Assembly: GCA_030602665.1 (NCBI GenBank)
Contig: JAUVZE010000016.1
Span: forward strand, 1 to 11,498
From: Dehalococcoidia bacterium
GTDB lineage: Bacteria > Chloroflexota > Dehalococcoidia > Dehalococcoidales > JAUVZE01
DNA length: 11,498 bases
Direction: 5' to 3'
Both the position numbers and the translations under genes were made by a program. The notes beneath the pieces were generated by a model that saw only the letters and a program-made list of their open reading frames with translations, did not search any database and was not told the origin of the DNA. Numbering within the stretch: the first letter of the stretch is position 1; every line of letters starts with the position of its first letter. Shown here in pieces: positions 1-6,548 of this stretch.

Positions 1-2
1 CC

Positions 3-143
3 GAGGCTTATCAGCTTGAGAAAGCCTTACTCACAGACTTTCACAAGGAAACGACCCTCAAGCTGACTATGGTTAAAGTCTACTACGGGTTATACGGTAT
101 GGGTATTCTGCGGGAGGACTATTTTGCTAGGCAAAAAGAATAG
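3..143 (+). CDS. C-terminal end of an unrecognised protein (partial)
   Basis: An open frame enters from the left edge and ends at TAG 141-143, giving the last 46 residues of a protein whose start is outside the window. The visible part is soluble and charged, with the stretch MVKVYYGLYGMGILREDYF close to the end. I do not recognise the family and assign no function. The other two forward frames stop within the first 70 bases, so this is the only open one. A weak hairpin about 50 bases downstream could end the transcript. Confidence 0.5.
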   Translation, partial: EAYQLEKALLTDFHKETTLKLTMVKVYYGLYGMGILREDYFARQKE

Positions 144-189
144 TTCCAAAATCATACTTTTGGTCAAAAACTTTCGTTAAAGGCGCCCA

Positions 190-205
190 AAAGGAGTAGT
201 CCTTT
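190..205 (+). terminator. Short hairpin after the partial gene, possible weak terminator
   Basis: AAAGGA (190-195), loop GTAG, TCCTTT (200-205) form a perfect 6-bp stem with a 4-nt loop, followed by CGGCTTTG rather than a clean T-run. Its place 47 bases after the stop of the first gene fits a terminator, but the stem is short and A+T-rich at its base. Confidence 0.3.
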
Positions 206-234
206 CGGCTTTGAGACCGTTTAGTAACTCAAAC

Positions 235-368
235 TGTCATTGCGAGCCCTTCGCTTCGTGTCATTCTGAGCGTAGCGAAGAATCTCATGGCGCTCAGGAC
301 AGGCTCCGCGAAGCAATCCCTGAAAGTAATAGTGAGATTGCTTCGGCACTTCGTGCCTCGCAATGACA
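235..368. repeat. MITE/REP-like element with perfect 12-bp inverted ends
   Basis: TGTCATTGCGAG at 235-246 is exactly mirrored by CTCGCAATGACA at 357-368. Inside are a second unit resembling the left end (TGTCATTCTGAGCGTAGCGA, from 259), a 10-bp stem CGAAGCAATC (309-318) / GATTGCTTCG (336-345) and a small hairpin GGCAC-TTC-GTGCC (345-357). The whole 134 bp can therefore fold as nested hairpins. Elements beginning TCATTGCGAG and carrying GAAGCAATCTC-like cores are, from general knowledge, dispersed in many copies in some bacterial genomes. Copy number here cannot be seen. It sits between two converging genes and codes for nothing convincing. Confidence 0.75.
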
Positions 369-449
369 TTCCTCGCGGTGGCAACTAAACAGCCTGGCTT
401 TAAGAAAGGTGGAGGGCCGGCCAGAGTCAAATGTGGGCTGATTTTGGGG

Positions 450-1100
450 TTAGTCTTGAGGGCTAAGCAGGCCTTTAGCGGTGGCTTTGGCTACTGCCTC
501 AGCTCGGTTCCTGACGTGCAGCTTCTCAAGGATACTGCGCAGGTGAGCCTTGACCGTGGTCTCACTGATGAAGAGTTTTAAGGCAATCTCCTTATTGCTA
601 CCACCCTGGGCGACGAGCTGTAGTACTTCCCTCTCCCGCGGGCTGAGTTTGCCCACCTCTTTATCACGTTTATAACCACCCGACTGCTGAAATTCTTCTA
701 GGAGCCTGCTTGCCATAGCTGGGGAGACAATAGCTTCGTCTCTAGCCACCAGCTTAATAGCCGCCACCAGCTCATCAAGCTCAGCGCTCTTGAGTAAATA
801 GCCTTTAGCCCCCGCCTTTATGGCAGCGAAGAGGTCATCATCTTTATCGGACACCGTAAGTATGAGTACCTTTGCCTGGGGCAATGTTTGCCTAATAGCC
901 GCCGTGCTTTCAACCCCACCACCCCTGGGCATACGAATATCCATAACAACAACGTCTGGTTGGTACTCCTTAGCTTCGGCTACTGCCTTCACGCCATTGC
1001 TTGCCTGCCCCACTACCTGAAAGCCAGGCAATTTCTCCAGGACTGAAATTAGGCCATGTCGAAAAACTGGGTGGTCGTCTACCACTAGCACTTTAATCAA
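450..1100 (-). CDS. NarL/FixJ-family response regulator with LuxR-type HTH
   Basis: This is a DNA-binding response regulator of 216 aa, the usual length of the family. The receiver domain (about 1-120) has the acidic pair D8-D9, phospho-acceptor D54 in VVVMDIRMP, T82 and K104. A linker leads to a LuxR/GerE helix-turn-helix (about 152-206) that includes LSPREREVLQLVAQG and the recognition region SNKEIALKLFISETTVKAH. The start is TTG at 1100: a TAA lies in frame just upstream, no ATG or GTG is available between them, and a GGTGG SD-like stretch precedes it. It begins 39 bases after the stop of the histidine kinase and is surely its partner in one transcript. On phosphorylation it would be expected to dimerise and bind promoters. 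Its targets are unknown. Confidence 0.93.
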   Translation of the reverse strand: MIKVLVVDDHPVFRHGLISVLEKLPGFQVVGQASNGVKAVAEAKEYQPDVVVMDIRMPRGGGVESTAAIRQTLPQAKVLILTVSDKDDDLFAAIKAGAKGYLLKSAELDELVAAIKLVARDEAIVSPAMASRLLEEFQQSGGYKRDKEVGKLSPREREVLQLVAQGGSNKEIALKLFISETTVKAHLRSILEKLHVRNRAEAVAKATAKGLLSPQD

Positions 1101-1139
1101 TAGTTTCCACCACCGTAATTAAATTCGGCTGATGACTAC

Positions 1140-2315
1140 CTATAGCCCTTGGGAGGGGGGGAGCTTCACGGTTATTTCTGTGCCGCGCCCAGGGCTACTA
1201 TTAATAGACAGTTGACCACCAACAGACCTTACCCTTTCCTCCATCACTGTCAGGCCATAACCCTGGGTGGTGACATTAGGGTTAAAGCCACGGCCATTAT
1301 CCCTGATGGTCATCTCAGTACCATCACTTTTTGATTCCAGTGACAGGTGAACCACGCTGGCCTCGGCATGCTTTCTAGCGTTGCTCAGCGCTTCCTGGGC
1401 AACACATAGCAGTTCTAGTTCGGCCAGCGAGGACAGCTTCACTAGGCCGTCAGCCACGTATAGCTCACACCTGATACCATATTGCCGGGCAAAGTCAGTG
1501 GCATATTGGGCTAGTGTCGGCACAAAGCCTTTGTCACTTGTTATGGTCGTGTGGAGCTGGTCTATCACCGCCTTCGCCTCATGCTGGGTTGCTTCCAGCA
1601 TCTCTGCAATCTCACCGAGCTCGTTTAATGACTGCATTTTATTTCCAGAGGCTATACTTTTGCCTAGTAATTTCGTCTTCCAGGTAATAATACTCAGTGC
1701 CTGAGCCAAACCATCATGCATATCACGAGACAGGCGATTTCTTTCCTCAATAATAGCCTGGGCTCTAATGTTCTGGGACTCATTGATGTTCATTACATAT
1801 GGCAACCAGGCGAGCAAGAATGCCCCGACTAAATAAACAGCTAATAGGCCAAACGCTAGTTCCGGGGGATTGAAACTTGCGATTATTGGAGCCTTATGAA
1901 TTAGTTCCTGGCTAACAACCACTGCCAAAAATGGCAAACCAGCTATGGAGAAAGTGAGCTTCTTGGGGAAGAGTAAGGCAGCAGTTAGAAGAGGGGAGAG
2001 CGAATAGAGCAGAAAAGGGCTCTGTAGCCCACCGGTGAGCAGGGGCAGAGATAAACAAAGGGCAAGGTCAAACCCAAAGTCAGTGTAAAGGCGGACATTC
2101 TTCTTATACCTGTCGAAGGGACACAATAGCTTAAACAGGGTATAAATAGCGGTTATCCCAACTAAAGTCCAGCCATCCCAGGAAAGAACTTTGAAATAAC
2201 CGGTAGAGAATAATAATGCAACAGCGACAACAAGCGCAAAACCTCGGAAGGCAGCCAAGAACGAAACTGCTGTCTTTCCCCCAACGACTTCACTGCGATG
2301 CCACGTAGCCGACAT
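1140..2315 (-). CDS. Membrane sensor histidine kinase, HisKA_3 (NarX/LiaS/DesK-like)
   Basis: This is a 391-aa kinase. The N-terminal half (about 20-175) has five or six hydrophobic segments and no recognisable periplasmic sensor domain, so it probably senses a signal within or at the membrane. The dimerisation helix has the phospho-acceptor H200 in RLSRDMHDGLAQAL, typical of HisKA_3. The ATPase domain shows the N-box (QEALSNARKHA, N312), G1 (DNGRGF, 339-344) and G2 (GYGLTVMEER, 352-361). I chose ATG 2315 because AGGAG lies four bases before it. An upstream in-frame TTG at 2342 would add nine residues but has no SD. It is the first gene of the two-component transcript and should phosphorylate the NarL-type regulator that follows. 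The signal is unknown. Confidence 0.92.
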   Translation of the reverse strand: MSATWHRSEVVGGKTAVSFLAAFRGFALVVAVALLFSTGYFKVLSWDGWTLVGITAIYTLFKLLCPFDRYKKNVRLYTDFGFDLALCLSLPLLTGGLQSPFLLYSLSPLLTAALLFPKKLTFSIAGLPFLAVVVSQELIHKAPIIASFNPPELAFGLLAVYLVGAFLLAWLPYVMNINESQNIRAQAIIEERNRLSRDMHDGLAQALSIITWKTKLLGKSIASGNKMQSLNELGEIAEMLEATQHEAKAVIDQLHTTITSDKGFVPTLAQYATDFARQYGIRCELYVADGLVKLSSLAELELLCVAQEALSNARKHAEASVVHLSLESKSDGTEMTIRDNGRGFNPNVTTQGYGLTVMEERVRSVGGQLSINSSPGRGTEITVKLPPSQGL

Positions 2316-2379
2316 TCTGCTCCTGTATGAACTAAAGTGCAAATATCACAAAATGAGATTAGCCATTTGGCCTATTACT

Positions 2380-2407
2380 ATTGTACTACTTGGTAGCCCA
2401 CTGTCAA
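2380..2407 (-). promoter_or_regulatory. Strong sigma-70-type promoter for the kinase-regulator operon
   Basis: On the minus strand, TTGACA (2402-2407) is followed after 16 bp by TACAAT (2380-2385), a perfect -35 and a five-of-six -10. Transcription would begin near 2373, about 58 bases before the ATG at 2315. A small inverted repeat GCCA-TT-TGGC (2362-2371) lies just downstream and could be an operator. Confidence 0.7.
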
Positions 2408-2527
2408 GATGACTTATCCTTACTCTACTTTACCATATCGGGATAATTTGAACCAATCAAATGGCAGCGAACACCTCACCGACTCCAGGGTGTTGAAAAT
2501 AACTTCGTGTGTCTAACAGACTGAAAC

Positions 2528-2541
2528 ATGACATAAGTCAT
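2528..2541. promoter_or_regulatory. Perfect inverted repeat, possible operator
   Basis: ATGAC-ATAA-GTCAT is a perfect 5-bp dyad with a 4-bp spacer in the divergent region between the two-component operon and the small gene relic at 2645. The symmetry suits a dimeric regulator such as the NarL-type one encoded next door, but there is only one copy and no functional evidence. Apart from this dyad and the minus-strand promoter, I see nothing in 2408-2630. Confidence 0.25.
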
Positions 2542-2644
2542 AACGGACGGTTGTCAGCCAATTCTGGCCAGCCAGGCAACGGGAAGCACGACTTAAGGGT
2601 TCGCTTCCCAGTCTAGAAAACCCAACTTAAGAAGGAGGAAAGTA

Positions 2645-2960
2645 GTGATTACCGAATCAGACAAAAAGTATGTTGAGTCCCTGTTCCCAGCTCTTGCCGA
2701 GATTCAAAATTCTAACTTGCGAGAAAAAGTCATCGGGGTATGGATAGAGGCTTGGAAGGACGGGAACTATGAGAAAATAGAGGATGTTCATTTCTGGGAG
2801 CCATACAGCATTCTCGCTCAGGAGACAGAAGACCGTTGAAGCATTGATTTTGCACATGGCCGACTACCTTATCGCCGACCTTCGTAACTTTAAAGAAGGG
2901 GTAGATTTCCTCTGGAGTGCGGAAGTACCACGCTATACGGAACTGCCTGGATTGGGGTGA
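2645..2960 (+). pseudogene. Probable relic of an HD-domain hydrolase, core deleted and frame broken
   Basis: A GTG at 2645 with a strong SD (GGAGGA) opens a 64-codon frame ending at TGA 2837-2839. The protein begins ITESDKKYVESLFPALAEI and is charged and helical. From about 2808 the +1 frame is open to TGA 2958-2960 and reads naturally on, with ALILHMADYLIADLRNF and then FLWSAEVPRYTEL. The first part resembles the N-terminus and the second the C-terminus of HD-domain phosphohydrolases as I recall them. The H...HD...D metal-binding core expected between them is absent. I infer an internal deletion with loss of frame. The alternative is that the 64-aa frame is a genuine small protein, which its good SD would permit. 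No function can be assigned to the remnant. Confidence 0.5.
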
Positions 2961-3009
2961 AGGCCCAACAAAGGGAAGGAAGTAATTTCAATAACTCTTT
3001 GCGAGGGGC

Positions 3010-3039
3010 TTGACAGAGTGTGTTAGAATGTAGAATAAT
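3010..3039 (+). promoter_or_regulatory. Candidate promoter of the TRAP transporter operon
   Basis: A consensus TTGACA (3010-3015) is followed after 18 bp by AATAAT (3034-3039), five of six matches to TATAAT. An alternative -10, TAGAAT (3031-3036), gives a 15-bp spacer. The start of transcription would be near 3046, leaving an unusually long leader of about 200 nt before dctP. Confidence 0.55.
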
Positions 3040-3109
3040 AAGCAGATGTTCGTGTGTCTGTTGGTGTTAAGTGTGAGGCATGAATGACATGATTGCGCCA
3101 CGTGATAGA

Positions 3110-3151
3110 CAGGTGCAAGGCGGGGCAATGATGGGTAGAGTGAGGCACCTG
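3110..3151 (+). promoter_or_regulatory. Inverted repeat in the dctP leader
   Basis: CAGGTGC (3110-3116) pairs perfectly with GCACCTG (3145-3151) around a 28-nt loop in the untranslated leader of the TRAP operon. No T-run follows, so it is not an intrinsic terminator. It could shape leader RNA structure or bind a protein. I do not recognise a known riboswitch class. Confidence 0.25.
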
Positions 3152-3243
3152 TACCTCAGTAACACAATATGGGGAGGTGTGAAATGTGAATAGTAAATGG
3201 ACATTAGGACAAGAAGAATATTTGAAATCAATAGGAGGTAGAA

Positions 3244-4377
3244 ATGAAACGCAAAGGTTTGTTAGTTGTTGGTCTAGCTGTAGTGTTGGTATTGTCGTTA
3301 GTAGCGGCCTGTGCTGCGCCGACACCAACCCCAACCCCAACTCCCACACCGACACCAACGCCGACCCCAACCCCAACGCCAACTGCAGCGGAGGAGTTCA
3401 CCTGGAAATGGTTTGAGCCAGCGCCGGGCACTTGGCAAGACGTGGAAGGGTCGCAAATGTTTATCGATGGGCTTGAGGCGGCTACCGGTGGGCGGGTTAA
3501 AATTGAATTGTATCACCCTGGCGAGCACCCCTTTACGGGCGCCGACCTGCTGACGGCGGTTAAAGACAGGGACTGTGAGGTAACCGGAGTCGCCGGCACA
3601 TATATCACTGGTGTAGACCCCAGGCTGTCCGTGCTGGATATAACAATGTTACTACCCGGTGGCGACTTTAGCCTATATCGGGAGGTATATGCTGAGCTCC
3701 GCGACACCTACTTTAAAGAAATTTGGGAAACGGACTGGAATTGCCAGGAGCTTACTTCCAGCCACTGGGGTGCCCAGCAGATTTGGCTTAAGCCGGAGAT
3801 AGGCTGGTTGGAGGACTGGGATTCCCTGAGGGGGATAAGGATAAGGTCATACGGAGCAGAGATGGGTTCTCTGTTTGAGTTGCTGAACGCCATCCCCGTG
3901 GCCATATCCTTCGGTGAAGTCTATACTTCCCTCGCTACCGGTCTTTGTGATGGACTGATAACTAGTTTTTACGCCGGGTATGGGTTGGGCTTTTGTGAAT
4001 TCACCAAAAACATGAACATGATTTTCGCCCATCCGGCTATTACCCTTCCCTATACGGTGAACAAGGATGCCTGGGCTGAACTCCCCGCTGACCTGCAGGA
4101 TACCATAACCAGCTACGTAGAAGCGAAGAGAGATTGGTTTGAAACGGGCAATATCAAGATGGACGGTCTAGCTATCCAGTTGGCCCTGGCAAACGATAAT
4201 GTCCAATTTAGGCCAGTACCGCCAGATTTCCGACAGGAGATAGTTGAGAATTCATACGAATGGATTTGGAAGCCGTGGATTGACCGAGCTGGCCCGGAGG
4301 GCGCCGAAGCCTTCAACGAGATAGCCAAGATAATCATTGCCAAAGGCTACGAGGTCCCCGGCTACACAGTCCAGTAG
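3244..4377 (+). CDS. dctP: TRAP transporter solute-binding lipoprotein DctP
   Basis: This is the extracytoplasmic substrate-binding subunit of a tripartite (TRAP) carboxylate transporter, 377 aa. The start is ATG 3244, eight bases after AGGAGG. Residues 1-22 are a lipoprotein signal peptide with lipobox V-A-A-C, so Cys23 is expected to be lipidated and anchored to the membrane. It is followed by eleven Pro-Thr repeats (26-47) acting as a spacer. The mature DctP fold follows, with SLRGIRIRS around 194-202. R201 matches the position of the family arginine that salt-bridges the substrate carboxylate. The motif NAIPVAISFGEVYTSLATG also fits the family. The ligand cannot be read from the sequence. 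It should deliver ligand to the DctQ-DctM proteins encoded immediately downstream. Lipid anchoring replaces the free periplasmic form of Gram-negatives and fits a monoderm-like Chloroflexota cell. Confidence 0.93.
   Translation: MKRKGLLVVGLAVVLVLSLVAACAAPTPTPTPTPTPTPTPTPTPTPTAAEEFTWKWFEPAPGTWQDVEGSQMFIDGLEAATGGRVKIELYHPGEHPFTGADLLTAVKDRDCEVTGVAGTYITGVDPRLSVLDITMLLPGGDFSLYREVYAELRDTYFKEIWETDWNCQELTSSHWGAQQIWLKPEIGWLEDWDSLRGIRIRSYGAEMGSLFELLNAIPVAISFGEVYTSLATGLCDGLITSFYAGYGLGFCEFTKNMNMIFAHPAITLPYTVNKDAWAELPADLQDTITSYVEAKRDWFETGNIKMDGLAIQLALANDNVQFRPVPPDFRQEIVENSYEWIWKPWIDRAGPEGAEAFNEIAKIIIAKGYEVPGYTVQ
3319..3384 (+). repeat. Hexanucleotide coding repeat CCNACN x11 (Pro-Thr linker)
   Basis: Eleven consecutive Pro-Thr codon pairs of the form CCN-ACN encode the linker of the DctP lipoprotein. 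Third bases vary (CCG ACA, CCA ACC, CCC ACA, CCG ACC), so the repeat is kept at protein level and is less slippage-prone than a pure hexamer. Its length is likely to vary between strains. Confidence 0.85.
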
Positions 4378-4402
4378 GATTGGTTGAAATAAGGAACAAG
4401 TT

Positions 4403-4963
4403 GTGAAACCTGAAGGCCACGAGGATGCCATACACAAGGTAGAGAGGATTCTGGATAAGGTAACGGACATTGCCTCCAAGGCCTTACTTGCTCCTTGTGT
4501 GGTTCTCCTCGTGGCCTGGGTTTTTCTGATTGGGGCGTATGTCTTCGGGCGCGCTATTTTCAATATGAAGTGGCTGTTTGTTGAGGAGTTCACTGAATAT
4601 TGGCTAGTCATGGTTGCCTTCTTCGCCCTAGCCTATACTCTGAGAACCGGAGGACATATCACCATTGATATTGTGACCAGGTTCCTGTCAAAGCGGGTAA
4701 GGAGCATATTGGCGGTGATTACTGGCCTCCTGGCTCTGGGTTTTACTGGCTATTTACTACAGGCAGGGGTGGATTGGTTCTGGACGGCCTGGGTAGGAGG
4801 GAAGCTCTCATGGTATCCCAGTAGTGTGCCGCTGTGGCCATATTATTTGTTTGTTCCTGTTGGCCTGGCGGTTCTGTGTCTGGCCCTGCTGCACGAGCTC
4901 TACCGTAGCGCCATACGACTGGTGCGAGGTGAAAAAACAGAGCTGAAAAGTAATGCGGAGTAG
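4403..4963 (+). CDS. dctQ: TRAP transporter small membrane subunit DctQ
   Basis: This is the small integral-membrane subunit, 186 aa, with the expected four hydrophobic segments at about 28-52, 65-83, 99-122 and 145-166. Family marks are the acidic EE pair (61-62) before the second segment, the motif TLRTGGHITIDI (79-90), and a Pro-rich start to the last segment. The start is GTG 4403 behind AAGGA with seven bases of spacing; no ATG in frame is as well placed. It lies 25 bases after dctP and 3 bases before dctM, in one operon. DctQ couples the binding protein to the large subunit and stabilises it, and does not itself carry the transport site. Confidence 0.92.
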   Translation: MKPEGHEDAIHKVERILDKVTDIASKALLAPCVVLLVAWVFLIGAYVFGRAIFNMKWLFVEEFTEYWLVMVAFFALAYTLRTGGHITIDIVTRFLSKRVRSILAVITGLLALGFTGYLLQAGVDWFWTAWVGGKLSWYPSSVPLWPYYLFVPVGLAVLCLALLHELYRSAIRLVRGEKTELKSNAE

Positions 4964-4966
4964 AAG

Positions 4967-6277
4967 ATGCCACCACTGATAACACTAGCGACGCTGTTGG
5001 TAGCCCTATTTATTCTATTGGGAAGTGGGATTTATGTCGCTTTTGGTCTGGCAGGAGTAGGCATCCTCGGGCTTGAGCTCCTGGCAGATGCCGGGGGGAT
5101 TATCGGTGCTGTAATATATAATTCTCTCGCCAGCTACCCGCTTTCCGCCATCCCCCTGTTCATGTTTATGGGGCAGGTTGTCCTTCACGGCGGCCTCAGC
5201 GACCGCCTTTACCAGGGCGTTTCTCAGTGGACACGCGTTATCCCAGGCGGGCTGACCCACTCTAACATTCTAAGCTGCTCTCTCTTCGCCGCTGTTTCTG
5301 GCTCCAGCCTGGCTACAGCGGCTACTATTGGCACTGTGGCCTACCCGGCGCAGACGGGGAGAGGATACAACGCCTCCCTAGTCACCGGCTCTCTGGCTGC
5401 GGGGGGGACACTAGGCATTCTTATTCCGCCATCAATTAATATGATTGTCTATGGTGCCTTCGTGGGTGTATCCGTCGGGAAACTCTTTATCGGTGGGGTT
5501 ATACCGGGCTTTGGCCTAGCCGCGCTGTTTATGACCTATATTCTCTTTGCCGCAATGATGAACCCATCCCTGGGACCAGCACCAGAAAGGGTTAGAGGGC
5601 GCTACTTCTTGGAGGCAATAATTGCGCTCAAAGATATATGGCCTATGCTCCTGATTATACTTACCATTATCGGTGGCATTTACGGCGGCCTCATGACGCC
5701 GACTGAGGCAGCCGGTATATCTGCCCTTATAGCTCTGGTAATAACTGCCGCCTATAGGAGACTAAATCTCAATATGCTGAAGAAATCGGCGATAGCCGCT
5801 CTGCGAACAAGTGCCATGGTTCTAGTTCTGGTAATGGCAGCTCAAGTTTTGGGGGCTGCCGTATCCATGCTGAGGATACCGGCGCAACTGTGCGAGATGG
5901 TGGTCGAGGCGGAGCTTAGCCGATACGTGATCTGGTTTTCCGTTGTCTTTATCGTCATTATCCTGGGCTGCTTTATGGACGGCCTTTCCATAATGCTATT
6001 TACCTTGCCTGTTCTCTTCCCTCTTCTGGTCACCACCTTGGGTTTCCACCCTCTGGTGGTTGGTATATTTATGGTGCTACAGGCTGAGTGCGCTCTAATT
6101 ACCCCTCCGGTGGGACTGAATCTCTATATAATCCACGGCATTGCCAAGGGAACAGATATGATGACAATCATAAAGGGTATTATACCCTTTTTCATACTCA
6201 TGTTGGTTATGATTGTGCTGATTACCTATCTTCCTGAACTGGTTCTTTTCCTCCCCGGCATGATGATAGGGCGATAG
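4967..6277 (+). CDS. dctM: TRAP transporter large permease subunit DctM
   Basis: This is the large permease subunit, 436 aa, the usual size, with about a dozen hydrophobic segments. It is the ion-coupled transport channel of the TRAP system. Clear signatures are IPLFMFMGQVVLHGGLSDRL near 62-81, FAAVSGSSLATAATIG at 107-122 and GGTLGILIPPSI at 146-157, together forming the conserved re-entrant region of the DctM/SiaM fold. The second half has matching elements, such as MTPTEAAGISALIA and ECALITPPVGLNLYI. ATG 4967 has GGAG six bases upstream, inside the end of dctQ. It ends the TRAP operon. No convincing terminator follows before the next promoter at 6434. Confidence 0.95.
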   Translation: MPPLITLATLLVALFILLGSGIYVAFGLAGVGILGLELLADAGGIIGAVIYNSLASYPLSAIPLFMFMGQVVLHGGLSDRLYQGVSQWTRVIPGGLTHSNILSCSLFAAVSGSSLATAATIGTVAYPAQTGRGYNASLVTGSLAAGGTLGILIPPSINMIVYGAFVGVSVGKLFIGGVIPGFGLAALFMTYILFAAMMNPSLGPAPERVRGRYFLEAIIALKDIWPMLLIILTIIGGIYGGLMTPTEAAGISALIALVITAAYRRLNLNMLKKSAIAALRTSAMVLVLVMAAQVLGAAVSMLRIPAQLCEMVVEAELSRYVIWFSVVFIVIILGCFMDGLSIMLFTLPVLFPLLVTTLGFHPLVVGIFMVLQAECALITPPVGLNLYIIHGIAKGTDMMTIIKGIIPFFILMLVMIVLITYLPELVLFLPGMMIGR

Positions 6278-6386
6278 TGCTAAAGGGAAAAACATAACCC
6301 CCCACCCCATTTTACCTGTTAATCTCATTCTGCCTTACTCATTTTGCTGGGCTTTCTTTAGATTTTAACACAATTAGGGCAGTAGG

Positions 6387-6534
6387 ATGAGTCATCACTA
6401 TTTCTTTTTTTGAACGCAACCGTATTACCACTGTTGACAGAGAGCGCGATGCATACTATGCTCACGTTAGCCAAATGGTGGCAGAACTAGGTAAACTCAG
6501 TGATGTAACCGCGACTCTAGAGCCAGTGGTGTAA
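6387..6534 (+). other. Small frame with a seven-T slip site; doubtful gene
   Basis: ATG 6387 opens MSHHYFFF and then stops at TGA 6411-6413, directly after a run of seven T (6405-6411). If the run had six T, the frame would continue through 6534 with ERNRITTVDRERDAYYAHV and end just before the SD of the AcnX large subunit, for about 48 aa. It could be a broken small gene, a gene needing slippage, or chance. No family is recognised, the start has only a poor SD, and a good promoter lies inside it, all of which argue against coding. Confidence 0.2.
6434..6462 (+). promoter_or_regulatory. Candidate promoter of the AcnX operon
   Basis: A consensus TTGACA (6434-6439), an ideal 17-bp spacer and TATGCT (6457-6462, four of six) lie about 85 bases before the AcnX large-subunit ATG. 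This would let the enzyme genes be expressed apart from the TRAP operon, although read-through from dctM is also possible because no strong terminator is seen at 6278-6430. Confidence 0.5.
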
Positions 6535-6548
6535 TAAGGAGGTGCCAT

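Noticed and set aside
221..430. Minus-strand frame of 69 codons across the inverted-repeat element
   Set aside because: It is made almost entirely of the repeat sequence and gives a low-complexity, unrecognisable product.
3228..3431. Minus-strand frame coding a long Gly-Val repeat
   Set aside because: It is the antisense of the CCNACN repeat in dctP and not a gene.
6172..6190. Perfect 9-bp palindrome AAAGGGTAT-T-ATACCCTTT followed by TT, resembling a terminator
   Set aside because: It lies inside dctM, about 90 bases before its stop, and encodes conserved-looking membrane residues (KGIIPFF). The loop is too tight for an efficient intrinsic terminator.
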